From Ramlibacter aquaticus (lineage in GTDB: Bacteria > Pseudomonadota > Gammaproteobacteria > Burkholderiales > Burkholderiaceae_C): a stretch of 64,000 nt of DNA. The stretch covers positions 51,638-115,637 of the forward strand of contig NZ_JADDOJ010000002.1 of NCBI RefSeq assembly GCF_015159745.1. The letters are read 5' to 3'. Position 1 is the first letter of the stretch. The number at the start of each line of letters is the position of its first letter. The notes under the pieces were generated by a model. That model worked only from the letters and a program-made list of their open reading frames with translations, made no database searches and had not been told where the DNA came from. Of this stretch, positions 31,363 through 40,232 are shown in pieces. A program made the position numbers and the translations under genes.

Positions 31363-31489
31363 GGAAAGGACTCCTGTGTGTTGTGGAACGGGGCCTCGTG
31401 GCCCTGGGTCCATTACAGGCAGGCGCGCCCCGGCGCGATTTGCTGCGGCGCAAGATGCGCCACGCCCCGGCCCTGCGGGCGCCGGGGAT

Positions 31490-31503
31490 TTGACCTGGGT
31501 CAG
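31490..31503. promoter_or_regulatory. Candidate FNR/ANR-type box upstream of ompW
   Basis: TTGACCTGGGTCAG resembles the FNR consensus TTGAT-N4-ATCAA (TTGAC/GTCAG arms). ompW is under oxygen-responsive FNR control in several proteobacteria, so the position between metF and ompW makes sense, but two arm positions deviate and the distance to the start is large. Confidence 0.4.
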
Positions 31504-31561
31504 CGTTACCGCGGCCGGCTGACGCGCGGGCGCAACGGCGCGGCTGCGGGCCCTGGCCGGC

Positions 31562-32425
31562 TCAGAGGCCGAGCCGGCGGCAGATCTCCAGCGTCGCCGC
31601 GGCCTGGTTCATGGTGTAGAAGTGCAGCGCCGGCGCGCCCGCGTCGCGCAGCTGCTCGCACAGCCGCGTGACCACGTCCAGCCCGAAGGCGCGTATGGAC
31701 GCGGTGTCGTCGCCGAAGCCCTGCAGGCGCAGCCGCACCCAGCGCGGGATCTCCGCGCCACAGGCGTCCGAGAAGCGCATCAGCTGCGTGGAGCTGGAGA
31801 TCGGCATGATGCCGGGCACGATGGGCCGGTCCACGCCCAGCCGCCGCGCGTCGTCCACGAAGCGCAGGTAGGCATCGGCGTTGTAGAAGTACTGCGTGAT
31901 GGCGCTGTCGGCCCCCGCGCGCATCTTGGCGGCGAAGGCCTGCAGGTCCTGCTCGGGCGAGCGCGCCTGCGGATGCACCTCGGGGTAGGCCGCCACCTCG
32001 ACATGAAAGTGGGTGCCGGTCTGCTCGCGGATGAAGGCCACCAGGTCGCTCGCGTACTGGAACTCGCCGCCCGCGCCGTAGCCGCTGGGCAGGTCACCGC
32101 GCAGCGCCACCAGGCGGCGCACGCCCATGCCGCGCAGCTGCTGCAGCTGCTCGCTGACCCGGGCGCGCGTCGCGCCCACGCAGGAGAAGTGCGAGGCCGC
32201 GTCCACGCCCTCGGCCAGGATCTGGGCCACGGTGGCGAAGGTGCCCTCCTGCGTGGAGCCGCCGGCGCCGTAGGTCACGGAGCAGAACTCGGGCTTGAGC
32301 GCGTAGAGCCCCGCCCGCGCGGCCTTGAGCTTCTCGGCGCCATCGGGCGTCTTGGGCGGGAAAAACTCCAGGCTGATCGGGATGCCCGAGCGGGCCGGGT
32401 TGTTGTCGTCGGTGTGCGAGGCCAT
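31562..32425 (-). CDS. metF: Methylenetetrahydrofolate reductase
   Basis: Flavoprotein TIM barrel reducing 5,10-methylene-THF to 5-methyl-THF for methionine synthesis; 287 residues. Motifs: SLEFFPPKT with the catalytic Glu, SVTYGAGGST, LRGDLPSGYGAGG, and DSAITQYFYN. It lies 28 bp downstream of tlyA and belongs with ahcY to the methyl cycle, all three on the same strand (ahcY-tlyA-metF), so the SAH riboswitch may affect the whole run. Confidence 0.96.
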   Translation of the reverse strand: MASHTDDNNPARSGIPISLEFFPPKTPDGAEKLKAARAGLYALKPEFCSVTYGAGGSTQEGTFATVAQILAEGVDAASHFSCVGATRARVSEQLQQLRGMGVRRLVALRGDLPSGYGAGGEFQYASDLVAFIREQTGTHFHVEVAAYPEVHPQARSPEQDLQAFAAKMRAGADSAITQYFYNADAYLRFVDDARRLGVDRPIVPGIMPISSSTQLMRFSDACGAEIPRWVRLRLQGFGDDTASIRAFGLDVVTRLCEQLRDAGAPALHFYTMNQAAATLEICRRLGL

Positions 32426-32452
32426 GCGCAGCCTCCTTTCTTGTGTCTCGTT

Positions 32453-33193
32453 TCAGGGCCTGCGCGCGTGCACGAAGAACTCGCGGTTGCCGTCGCCGCC
32501 GGCGATGGGGCTGTCGTACCAGCCCCCGAGCTGCAGCCCCAGCGCGTCGCAGGCCGCCTCGATGCGGCTGCGTACCACGGCATGGAGCGCGGGGTCGGCG
32601 ACGATGCCGCCCTTGCCCACCTGGCCCGGCTGCAGCTCGAACTGCGGCTTCACCAGCATGAGCAGCTGGCCGCCCGGCGCCAGCAGGGGCACCAGGGCCG
32701 GCAGCACCAGCGTGAGCGAGATGAAGGACAGGTCGCCCACCACCAGGCCGAAGGGCTGGCCGCCCAGCGGCGCCAGCGTGAGCTCGCGTGCGTTCAGCTT
32801 CTCGAGGGCCGTGACGCGGCCGTCCAGCCGCAGCGAGGGGTGCAGCTGGCCGTGGCCCACGTCCACACCCGTCACGTGCGCGGCGCCGTGCTGCAGCAGG
32901 CAGTCGGTGAAGCCGCCGGTGGACTGGCCCACGTCCAGGCAGCGCAGCCCGGCGGGGTCCAGGCCGGCCGCCTTCAGCGCGCCCTCGAGCTTCAGGCCGC
33001 CGCGCGAGACATAGCGCGTCTCGGCGTCGTCCAGCAGTTCCAGCTCGGCATGCGCCGGGATCTCGTCGCCGTTCTTGGCCACGGGGCGCCAGCCGCCGGG
33101 CGCCAGCCAGCGCACGCCGGTGGCGATCAGGCGCTGGGCCTGCGACCGGGTGGCGGCGAGCCCGCGCTCCACGAGCAGCTGGTCCGCGCGCAC
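32453..33193 (-). CDS. TlyA family RNA 2'-O-methyltransferase (hemolysin A-like)
   Basis: A 246-residue RNA methyltransferase: an N-terminal S4 domain (RADQLLVERGLAATRSQAQRL) and an FtsJ-like Rossmann domain with CLDVGQSTGGFTDCLL as SAM site and KPQFE late. It is named after hemolysin but acts on rRNA in characterised relatives. Start GTG 33193, 7 bp after the ahcY stop. Confidence 0.92.
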   Translation of the reverse strand: MRADQLLVERGLAATRSQAQRLIATGVRWLAPGGWRPVAKNGDEIPAHAELELLDDAETRYVSRGGLKLEGALKAAGLDPAGLRCLDVGQSTGGFTDCLLQHGAAHVTGVDVGHGQLHPSLRLDGRVTALEKLNARELTLAPLGGQPFGLVVGDLSFISLTLVLPALVPLLAPGGQLLMLVKPQFELQPGQVGKGGIVADPALHAVVRSRIEAACDALGLQLGGWYDSPIAGGDGNREFFVHARRP

Positions 33194-33200
33194 CGCGATC

Positions 33201-34628
<1,428 letters not shown>

Positions 34629-34697
34629 GGTGACTCCAATGCTCGGTTCAGGAAGCCACTGCCGGCTGGCGGGGACGCGATCGCAGGGGGATGTGCG

Positions 34698-34779
34698 GCT
34701 CACCCGACAGGACAGTGGGTGAGCGTCGTTGCAGAGTTTCCGAGCCTCGCACCGCGTGGGTGCTGCAACGCTCCTCGGA
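34698..34779 (-). promoter_or_regulatory. S-adenosylhomocysteine (SAH) riboswitch with expression-platform hairpin
   Basis: On the minus strand CCGAGGAGCG opens P1 and the pseudoknot strand (34778-34769), GCAGCACC/GGTGCGAGG forms the P2 region, GGCTCGG closes P1, and AACGACGCTC (to 34721) supplies the pseudoknot partner. This matches the known SAH aptamer (CGAGGAGCGCUGC...AGGCUCG...AACGGCGCUCA). The pseudoknot strand GCTCACCC (34724-34717) can instead pair perfectly with GGGTGAGC (34705-34698), an 8-bp alternative hairpin that would exclude the ligand-bound fold. That suggests an ON switch for ahcY. Confidence 0.93.
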
Positions 34780-34787
34780 TGGGCGCA

Positions 34788-34793
34788 ATTATA
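34788..34793 (-). promoter_or_regulatory. Probable -10 element of the ahcY promoter
   Basis: A perfect TATAAT on the minus strand, 9 bp before the riboswitch aptamer, so transcription would begin right at the aptamer. No convincing -35 is visible. It sits 15 bp from the divergent ligase ATG, so the two promoters must overlap. Confidence 0.65.
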
Positions 34794-34808
34794 GGGTACA
34801 AGGGAGAA

Positions 34809-35963
34809 ATGGCACTGCCCTCCCCCCCGATCGAACCCATGCTGGCCAAGGTGGCCGACACGCTCCCGCCCGAAGGCGGCTTCCTCTACGAACCCAAGTG
34901 GGACGGTTTCCGTGCCCTGGTTTTCTGCGACGGCAACGGCGTGCACATCCAGAGCCGCGACCTCAAGCCGCTCAACCGCTACTTCCCGGAACTGGAGCGC
35001 GCCCTGGCGGACCTGCTGCCCAAGGGCTGCATCCTGGACGGCGAGATCGTCGTGGCCGGGCCGCGCGGCCTGGATTTCGACGCCCTGCAGCAGCGCATCC
35101 ATCCGGCGCCCTCGCGGGTGGCGCGGCTGGCCAAGCAGACCCCGGCGGCCTTCGTCGCCTTCGACCTGCTGGCCGCGGGCGGCAAGTCCACCCTGGCGCT
35201 GCCGCAGTCCGAGCGCCGGGTGCGGCTGGAGCGCCTGCTGGGCCAGGCCAAGGGCCCGCTGCACCTGACGCCCATGACCCGCGACCGGGCCCAGGCCGAG
35301 GACTGGCTGGCGCGCTTCGAGGGCGCGGGACTGGACGGCGTGGTCGCCAAGCCGGCCGATGCGCCCTACCAGCCGGGCAAGCGGGCGATGTTCAAGGTCA
35401 AGCACGTGCGCAGCGCGGACTGCGTGGTGGCCGGCTTCCGCTGGTACAAGGACCGCGAGGACGCCGTGGGGTCGCTGCTGCTGGGCCTGTACGACGCCGA
35501 GGGCGCCCTGCACCACGTTGGCGTGACCTCGGCCTTCACCCTGGAGGTGCGGCGCGAGCTGGTGGACCTGCTGGCGCCGCTGCGCGAGAACGCGCTGGCG
35601 GACCACCCCTGGCGGCACTGGAACCAGCCCGCCGGCAACGCGGCCGAGGCGCCGGACACGCCGGAAGCTTCCGCCGACGTGCTCGCGGATGCGATGGACG
35701 AGCCCGCGGCGGCCGGGAAGCCTGCCGTGCCCAGCCGCATGCCGGGCGCGCAGAGCCGCTGGAGCGCCGGCAAGGACCTGTCCTGGGAAGCGCTGCGGCC
35801 GGAGCGGGTGTGCGAGGTGCGCTACGACCACCTGCAGGGCGACCGCTTCCGCCACGCCACGGTCTTCATGCGCTGGCGCCCCGACAAGCCGGCGGCCGAC
35901 TGCCGCTACGACCAGCTGGAGGTGGCGGCGCCCTTCGAGCTGGCGCAGGTGTTCAAGGCCTAG
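34809..35963 (+). CDS. ATP-dependent DNA ligase (LigC/LigD-ligase-like)
   Basis: Bacterial ATP-dependent ligase, 384 residues. The adenylation motif is KWDGFRA (lysine near 31), followed by [20 protein letters not shown] and [13 protein letters not shown]; the C-terminal OB domain follows, and an extra segment (about 280-320, Pro/Ala/Glu-rich) interrupts it. It repairs nicks and may serve end joining with the neighbouring polymerase; no Ku gene is present. Start ATG 34809 with AGGGAGAA upstream. It overlaps the convergent LigD-type gene by 4 bp. Confidence 0.92.
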   Translation: MALPSPPIEPMLAKVADTLPPEGGFLYEPKWDGFRALVFCDGNGVHIQSRDLKPLNRYFPELERALADLLPKGCILDGEIVVAGPRGLDFDALQQRIHPAPSRVARLAKQTPAAFVAFDLLAAGGKSTLALPQSERRVRLERLLGQAKGPLHLTPMTRDRAQAEDWLARFEGAGLDGVVAKPADAPYQPGKRAMFKVKHVRSADCVVAGFRWYKDREDAVGSLLLGLYDAEGALHHVGVTSAFTLEVRRELVDLLAPLRENALADHPWRHWNQPAGNAAEAPDTPEASADVLADAMDEPAAAGKPAVPSRMPGAQSRWSAGKDLSWEALRPERVCEVRYDHLQGDRFRHATVFMRWRPDKPAADCRYDQLEVAAPFELAQVFKA

Positions 35964-37066
35964 CCGGCGGCCCCGGGGCCGGGCTTGCGGCCACGCGGCC
36001 GTGACCCGGTGCCAGGCGCGGCCCCGGCCGCTTTCCCTGCGGGCGCATCCGCCTGCCGCACCGGAGGCTGGCCCGCCGGCGCGGCCCGGTGCGGCTTGCG
36101 ATGGTAGGGCGGCCACGGGGCGTCCTCGGCGCCCTCGCGAGCCTGCCGCGCCGCGAGTTCCAGCAGCGGCGCGATGTCGCCCTGGGCCACCGCATCCAGG
36201 CCCTCGTGGGCATCGCCCAGCGCGGCGAAGCGCGCCGACGCGGTCTTCACGCTGAAATCCGCCGGGTTGCAGGCCGCCAGCTCGTCCCAGCGCAGCGGCA
36301 TGGACACCCGCGCATCCGGCAGCGGACGCACCGAATACGCAGAGGCCACCGTGCGGTCGCGTGCGTTCTGGTTGTAGTCGATGAAGACGCCGTGCCGCTG
36401 GTCCTTCCACCAGGCGGTGGTGGCGAGCTTGGGCACGCGCCGCTCGATCTCGCGCGCCAGGGCCAGCGCGGCCGAGCGCACCTCGTGGTACGCCCAGCGC
36501 GGGGCGATGCGCACCAGGATGTGCAGCCCGCGCGAGCCCGAGGTCTTGGGCCAGCCCTGCAGGCCCAGGCCGGCCAGCACCTCGCGCGATTCCATCGCCA
36601 CCTGCACGATCTGGCGCCACTTCACGCCCGGCACCGGGTCCAGGTCCACCCGCAGCTCGTCCGGGTGGTCCAGGTCTTGCGCGCGCACGGGGTGCGGGTG
36701 CAGTTCCAGGCAGCCCAGGTTGGCCATCCAGGCCAGCGCCGCCGCGTCGCGCGGCACGATCTCCTGGGCGGTGCGGCCGGAGGGGAAGCGGATCGTCGCG
36801 ACCTCGATCCAGTCCGGCCGGGCCGAGGGCACGCGCTTCTGGAAGAAGGCCTCCCCGCCCACGCCGTCCGGGAAACGCTTGAGCACGCAGGGCCGTCCGC
36901 CCGCGCCGCGCAGCGCGCCCGGGGCCACCGCCAGGTAGTGCTGCACCAGGTCCCGCTTGGTCACGCCCGCCTCGGGGAAGAGCAGCTTGCCGGGGTGGGA
37001 GACGATGAGCTCGCGGCCCTGCACCTGCGGGACTTCACGGTCCGGATCGGCATTCGGCGTGGCCAT
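35960..37066 (-). CDS. LigD polymerase/primase domain protein (stand-alone)
   Basis: Archaeo-eukaryotic-primase-type polymerase of the LigD family as a separate 368-residue protein. [20 protein letters not shown] starts the domain; the catalytic Asp pair is in [11 protein letters not shown], with [12 protein letters not shown] and [12 protein letters not shown] after it. The C-terminal about 60 residues are a basic, Pro/Ala-rich tail. In many bacteria this domain fills gaps in non-homologous end joining; here it is split from its ligase, encoded tail-to-tail. Confidence 0.92.
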   Translation of the reverse strand: MATPNADPDREVPQVQGRELIVSHPGKLLFPEAGVTKRDLVQHYLAVAPGALRGAGGRPCVLKRFPDGVGGEAFFQKRVPSARPDWIEVATIRFPSGRTAQEIVPRDAAALAWMANLGCLELHPHPVRAQDLDHPDELRVDLDPVPGVKWRQIVQVAMESREVLAGLGLQGWPKTSGSRGLHILVRIAPRWAYHEVRSAALALAREIERRVPKLATTAWWKDQRHGVFIDYNQNARDRTVASAYSVRPLPDARVSMPLRWDELAACNPADFSVKTASARFAALGDAHEGLDAVAQGDIAPLLELAARQAREGAEDAPWPPYHRKPHRAAPAGQPPVRQADAPAGKAAGAAPGTGSRPRGRKPGPGAAG

Positions 37067-37115
37067 CCGGGCACCGTAGCACCCTCATGGGACAATCGGG
37101 GGTTTCAGTGACCGG

Positions 37116-38771
37116 ATGTTCCGGAGCCCTCCCTTGTCTGCCTCGCCCCTGACCGCCGAGACGCGGCGCCGCCGCACCTTTGCCATCATCTCCCACCCTG
37201 ACGCGGGCAAGACCACGCTGACGGAAAAGCTGCTGCTGTTCTCCGGCGCGATCCAGATCGCGGGCTCGGTGAAGGCGCGCAAGGCCTCGCGCCACGCCAC
37301 CTCCGACTGGATGGAGATCGAGAAGCAGCGCGGCATCTCTGTCGCCTCGTCCGTGATGCAGATGCTCTACCGCGAGCACGTCATCAACCTGCTGGACACG
37401 CCCGGCCACAAGGACTTCTCGGAAGACACCTACCGCGTGCTGACGGCGGTGGACTCGGCCCTGATGGTGATCGACGCGGCCAACGGCGTGGAAGCGCAGA
37501 CGCGGCGCCTGATCGAGGTCTGCCGCCAGCGCAACACGCCCATCATCACCTTCGTCAACAAGATGGACCGCGAGGTGCGCGAGCCGCTGGAGCTGCTGGA
37601 CGAGATCGAGCGCGAGCTGGGCATGCCCTGCGTACCCATGACCTGGCCGGTGGGCCAGGGCAAGGGCTTCGGCGGCATCATCAACCTGCGCACGAACGCC
37701 ATGACGGTGTTCGAATCCGGCTCCGAGCGCCTGCCGCAGGATTTCGAGACCATCCCGCTGACCGACCGCGCGCGCCTCATCGAACGCTTCGGCGCCGAGT
37801 TCGAGAACGCCGAGCAGAGCATGGAGCTGGCCGTGGGCGCCTCGCCCGCCTGGGACCATGAAGCCTTCCTGGCCGGCAAGCAGACGCCGGTGTTCTTCGG
37901 CTCCGGCGTGAACAACTTCGGCGTGATGGAAGTGCTGGACGCCCTGGTGGACCTGGCGCCCTCGCCCGGCCCCCGCACCAGCCACCTGGTGGTGAACCGC
38001 CAGATGCAGGAAAAGGTGATCCAGCCCGACGACGGCGGTTTTTCCGGCGTGGTCTTCAAGGTGCAGGCCAACATGGACGCCAACCACCGCGACCGCATCG
38101 CCTTCGTGCGCATGGCCTCGGGCAAGTACACGCCGGGCATGAAGCTCAAGGTGCAGCGCACCGCCAAGGAGCTGCGGCCCACCTCGGTGGTCACCTTCCT
38201 GTCGCAGCGGCGCGAGGCGGTGGACGAGGCCTACGCCGGCGACATCATCGGCTTCACCACGCACGGCGGGGTGCAGCTGGGCGACACCATCACCGACGGC
38301 GCGGCGCTGCAGTTCACCGGCCTGCCCTTCTTCGCGCCCGAGTTGTTCATGACCGTGATCCTGAAGAACCCGCTGCGCACCAAGCAGCTGCAGCAGGGCC
38401 TGGCCCAGCTGGGCGAGGAAGGCGCGATCCAGGTCTTCCGGCCGGAGATCGGCGGTCCCATGCTGCTGGGCGCGGTGGGCCAGCTGCAGTTCGAGGTGGT
38501 GCAGCACCGCCTGAAGACCGAGTACGACGCCGACATCCGGCTGGAGGGCTGCCAGTACACCGGCGCCCGCTGGATCACGGCCGACACGCCGGCCGAGCTG
38601 CGCGCCTTCACCGACGCCTACCCGCAGCGCATGGCGCGTGACGCGGCCGACGCGCTGGCCTTCCTGTGCACCAGCCCCTACGACGTGCGGCTGGCGCAGG
38701 AGCGCTTCCCCAAGATCCACTTCCACCCGCTGCGCGAGCACGCGGGGCTGGCGCTGCACGGCGCGCAGTGA
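37116..38771 (+). CDS. prfC: Peptide chain release factor 3
   Basis: Translational GTPase that recycles RF1/RF2. The 551-residue protein has G1 HPDAGKTT, G3 DTPGH, G4 NKMD, and the RF3-specific GFFGGIINL-like GKGFGGIINLR region. ATG 37116 is used; TTG 37134 is an alternative with CGGAG in front. It leads into the HAD gene, 4 bp downstream. Confidence 0.95.
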   Translation: MFRSPPLSASPLTAETRRRRTFAIISHPDAGKTTLTEKLLLFSGAIQIAGSVKARKASRHATSDWMEIEKQRGISVASSVMQMLYREHVINLLDTPGHKDFSEDTYRVLTAVDSALMVIDAANGVEAQTRRLIEVCRQRNTPIITFVNKMDREVREPLELLDEIERELGMPCVPMTWPVGQGKGFGGIINLRTNAMTVFESGSERLPQDFETIPLTDRARLIERFGAEFENAEQSMELAVGASPAWDHEAFLAGKQTPVFFGSGVNNFGVMEVLDALVDLAPSPGPRTSHLVVNRQMQEKVIQPDDGGFSGVVFKVQANMDANHRDRIAFVRMASGKYTPGMKLKVQRTAKELRPTSVVTFLSQRREAVDEAYAGDIIGFTTHGGVQLGDTITDGAALQFTGLPFFAPELFMTVILKNPLRTKQLQQGLAQLGEEGAIQVFRPEIGGPMLLGAVGQLQFEVVQHRLKTEYDADIRLEGCQYTGARWITADTPAELRAFTDAYPQRMARDAADALAFLCTSPYDVRLAQERFPKIHFHPLREHAGLALHGAQ

Positions 38772-38775
38772 GGCC

Positions 38776-39666
38776 ATGAGCGCCCCGGGGGCTGGCGAGG
38801 ACGCGGCGGCTTGCGCGGCGCGGGCCGCGGGCCGGGCCGCGCAGGGCGAGGCCGATGCACGGGCCCTGCGCCCGCTGGCCACCTGGCCGGCGGCGGCCCG
38901 CGCCGGCCTGGTCGGCGTGTTCACCGACATCGACGACACGCTGACCACCGAGGGCGGGATTACGCCCGACGCGCTGGCCGCGCTCGCATCGCTCAAGGCG
39001 GCCGGCCTGCACCTGATCCCCATCACCGGCCGCCCGGTCGGCTGGAGCCAGCCCTTCGCCGCGGCCTGGCCGGTGGACGCCATCGTGGCCGAGAACGGCG
39101 CGGTGGCCCTGGTGCATGAAGGCCAGGGCCGGCTGCGCAAGCTCTACCAGCAGGGCGAGGCCGAGCGGCGCGAGAACTACGCCCGCATGCAGCAGGTCGC
39201 GCAGCGCATCCTGCGCGAGGTGCCGGGCGCCACGCTGGCACGCGACAGCGCCGGCCGCGAGACCGACATCGCGATCGACCATTCCGAGTTCACCCACCTG
39301 CCGCAGCCCGACATCGAGGCCGTGGTGGCGCGGATGCGCGAGGCCGGCATGAATGCGACGGTGAGTTCCATCCACATCAACGGCTGGTACGGCGCGCATG
39401 ACAAGTGGCAGGGCGCGCGATGGATCGCGCGCGAACTGCTGGGCCTGGCGCTGGAAGACGACCTGCAGCGCTGGGCCTACGTGGGCGACTCCACCAACGA
39501 CGAGCTGATGTTCCGCCACTTTCCGCACAGCCTGGGCGTGGCCAACATCCAGCGCTTCGCTTCGCAGCTGCAGCACCCGCCGGCCTACGTCACGCCAGCG
39601 GAGCGGGGCGCGGGTTTCGCGCAGGCGGCCGCAGCGATCCTGAGCGCCCGGCGCGGCGCGGCCTGA
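38776..39666 (+). CDS. HAD-superfamily IIB (Cof-like) hydrolase
   Basis: A 296-residue phosphatase of the haloacid dehalogenase superfamily with C2B cap. Motif I is FTDIDDTLTTEGG, motif II ITGRP, and motif IV GDSTNDELMF. Sugar phosphates are typical substrates; the exact one is unknown. The first about 40 residues are Ala-rich and variable. It is closely linked to prfC and is followed by a repeat-rich gap. Confidence 0.88.
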   Translation: MSAPGAGEDAAACAARAAGRAAQGEADARALRPLATWPAAARAGLVGVFTDIDDTLTTEGGITPDALAALASLKAAGLHLIPITGRPVGWSQPFAAAWPVDAIVAENGAVALVHEGQGRLRKLYQQGEAERRENYARMQQVAQRILREVPGATLARDSAGRETDIAIDHSEFTHLPQPDIEAVVARMREAGMNATVSSIHINGWYGAHDKWQGARWIARELLGLALEDDLQRWAYVGDSTNDELMFRHFPHSLGVANIQRFASQLQHPPAYVTPAERGAGFAQAAAAILSARRGAA

Positions 39667-39754
39667 GGCAGGGCGGTCGGAAGCGGGGCTGCAGCGCAGC
39701 TCACGCGCCCGGAGTGGGGGAGGAGACAACACCGCTCACGCGCCCGGACCGCGA

Positions 39755-39839
39755 CAGGGGCGACTCATTCCGCGGATGTCCCCCGCGTTGCCGCAAGCGG
39801 CAACGCTCCTCCTTGATTCCGCTCCATGAGCCGCCCCTG
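39755..39839 (-). repeat. Structured intergenic repeat, copy 1 (reads on minus strand)
   Basis: The outer stem is CAGGGGCGGCTCAT / ATGAGTCGCCCCTG on the minus strand (14 bp, one G-U). Inside are TCAAGGAGGAG (39816-39806), a hairpin CGTTGCCGC-AA-GCGGCAACG (39805-39786) and CGGGGGACAT (39785-39776). The two single-stranded motifs are identical in copy 2 while both stems differ. Confidence 0.75.
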
Positions 39840-40003
39840 CCACGGTCCTGGAGACCTGGGCGATCGATCGTCTGGGGGCAGCCCGCAGCGCATCGTGCGT
39901 GAGTTTGGCTCACACCAGCAGAGTTGAACTGGAGCAGTACGTACGTGACCCAGCCCTGAGCTTGAAACGAGCTCCGCACGGCGGCGCGCCCGTGCTCGAG
40001 GAG

Positions 40004-40093
40004 CGGGATGGGGGTGGGCCACGCAGCGAAGTCAAGGAGGAGCCGCGCGCAGCGCGGCGGGGGACATGAGCGGAGTGGCCCACCCCCGTCCCG
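40004..40093 (+). repeat. Structured intergenic repeat, copy 2 (reads on plus strand)
   Basis: The outer stem is CGGGATGGGGGTGGGCCAC (40004-40022) with GTGGCCCACCCCCGTCCCG (40075-40093), 19 bp with one U-G. Inside are TCAAGGAGGAG (40032-40042), a hairpin CCGCGC-GCA-GCGCGG (40043-40057) and CGGGGGACAT (40058-40067). It is an inverted partner of copy 1 about 210 bp away. Confidence 0.75.
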
Positions 40094-40099
40094 GTCCGG

Positions 40100-40196
40100 G
40101 CGACAGAAGAAACAGCCCTCTCGCGACAGAAGAGACCACCCCGTTCCGTTCAGAGCGACGGAAGGGCCTGTCCTGTAACGGTCCAGGCGACGGAAG
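40100..40196 (+). repeat. Four imperfect GCGACRGAAG repeats
   Basis: GCGACAGAAG at 40100 and 40123, GCGACGGAAG at 40155 and 40187; spacing 23, 32 and 32 bp. The sequence between copies is not conserved. The same decamer, nearly, occurs at 39751 (GCGACAGGGG) at the edge of copy 1 of the structured repeat. Confidence 0.5.
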
Positions 40197-40232
40197 GGGC
40201 GGCCCCCTCCAGCGCCTCGGAGCCGCAGCGCC

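Larger units (their letters stand above)
39667..40232. other. 566-bp gene-free, repeat-rich gap between HAD gene and uvrA
   Basis: No convincing gene. It holds a 14-bp direct repeat CTCACGCGCCCGGA (39700-39713 and 39735-39748), two inverted copies of a structured element (39755-39839 and 40004-40093) and four imperfect copies of GCGACRGAAG (40100-40196). Short open frames here on either strand lack family similarity and start signals. Confidence 0.8.

Noticed and set aside
34629..36620. N-terminal extension of ahcY frame upstream of ATG 34628
   Set aside because: It reads through the riboswitch and is antisense to the ligase gene; homologues start at [13 protein letters not shown].
39701..40022. 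Small minus-strand frames (up to 92 codons) in the HAD-uvrA gap
   Set aside because: They run through the structured repeats, lack ribosome-binding sites and show no family features.
40100..40196. CRISPR array
   Set aside because: The repeats are only 10 bp and imperfect, spacing is irregular, and no cas genes are present.
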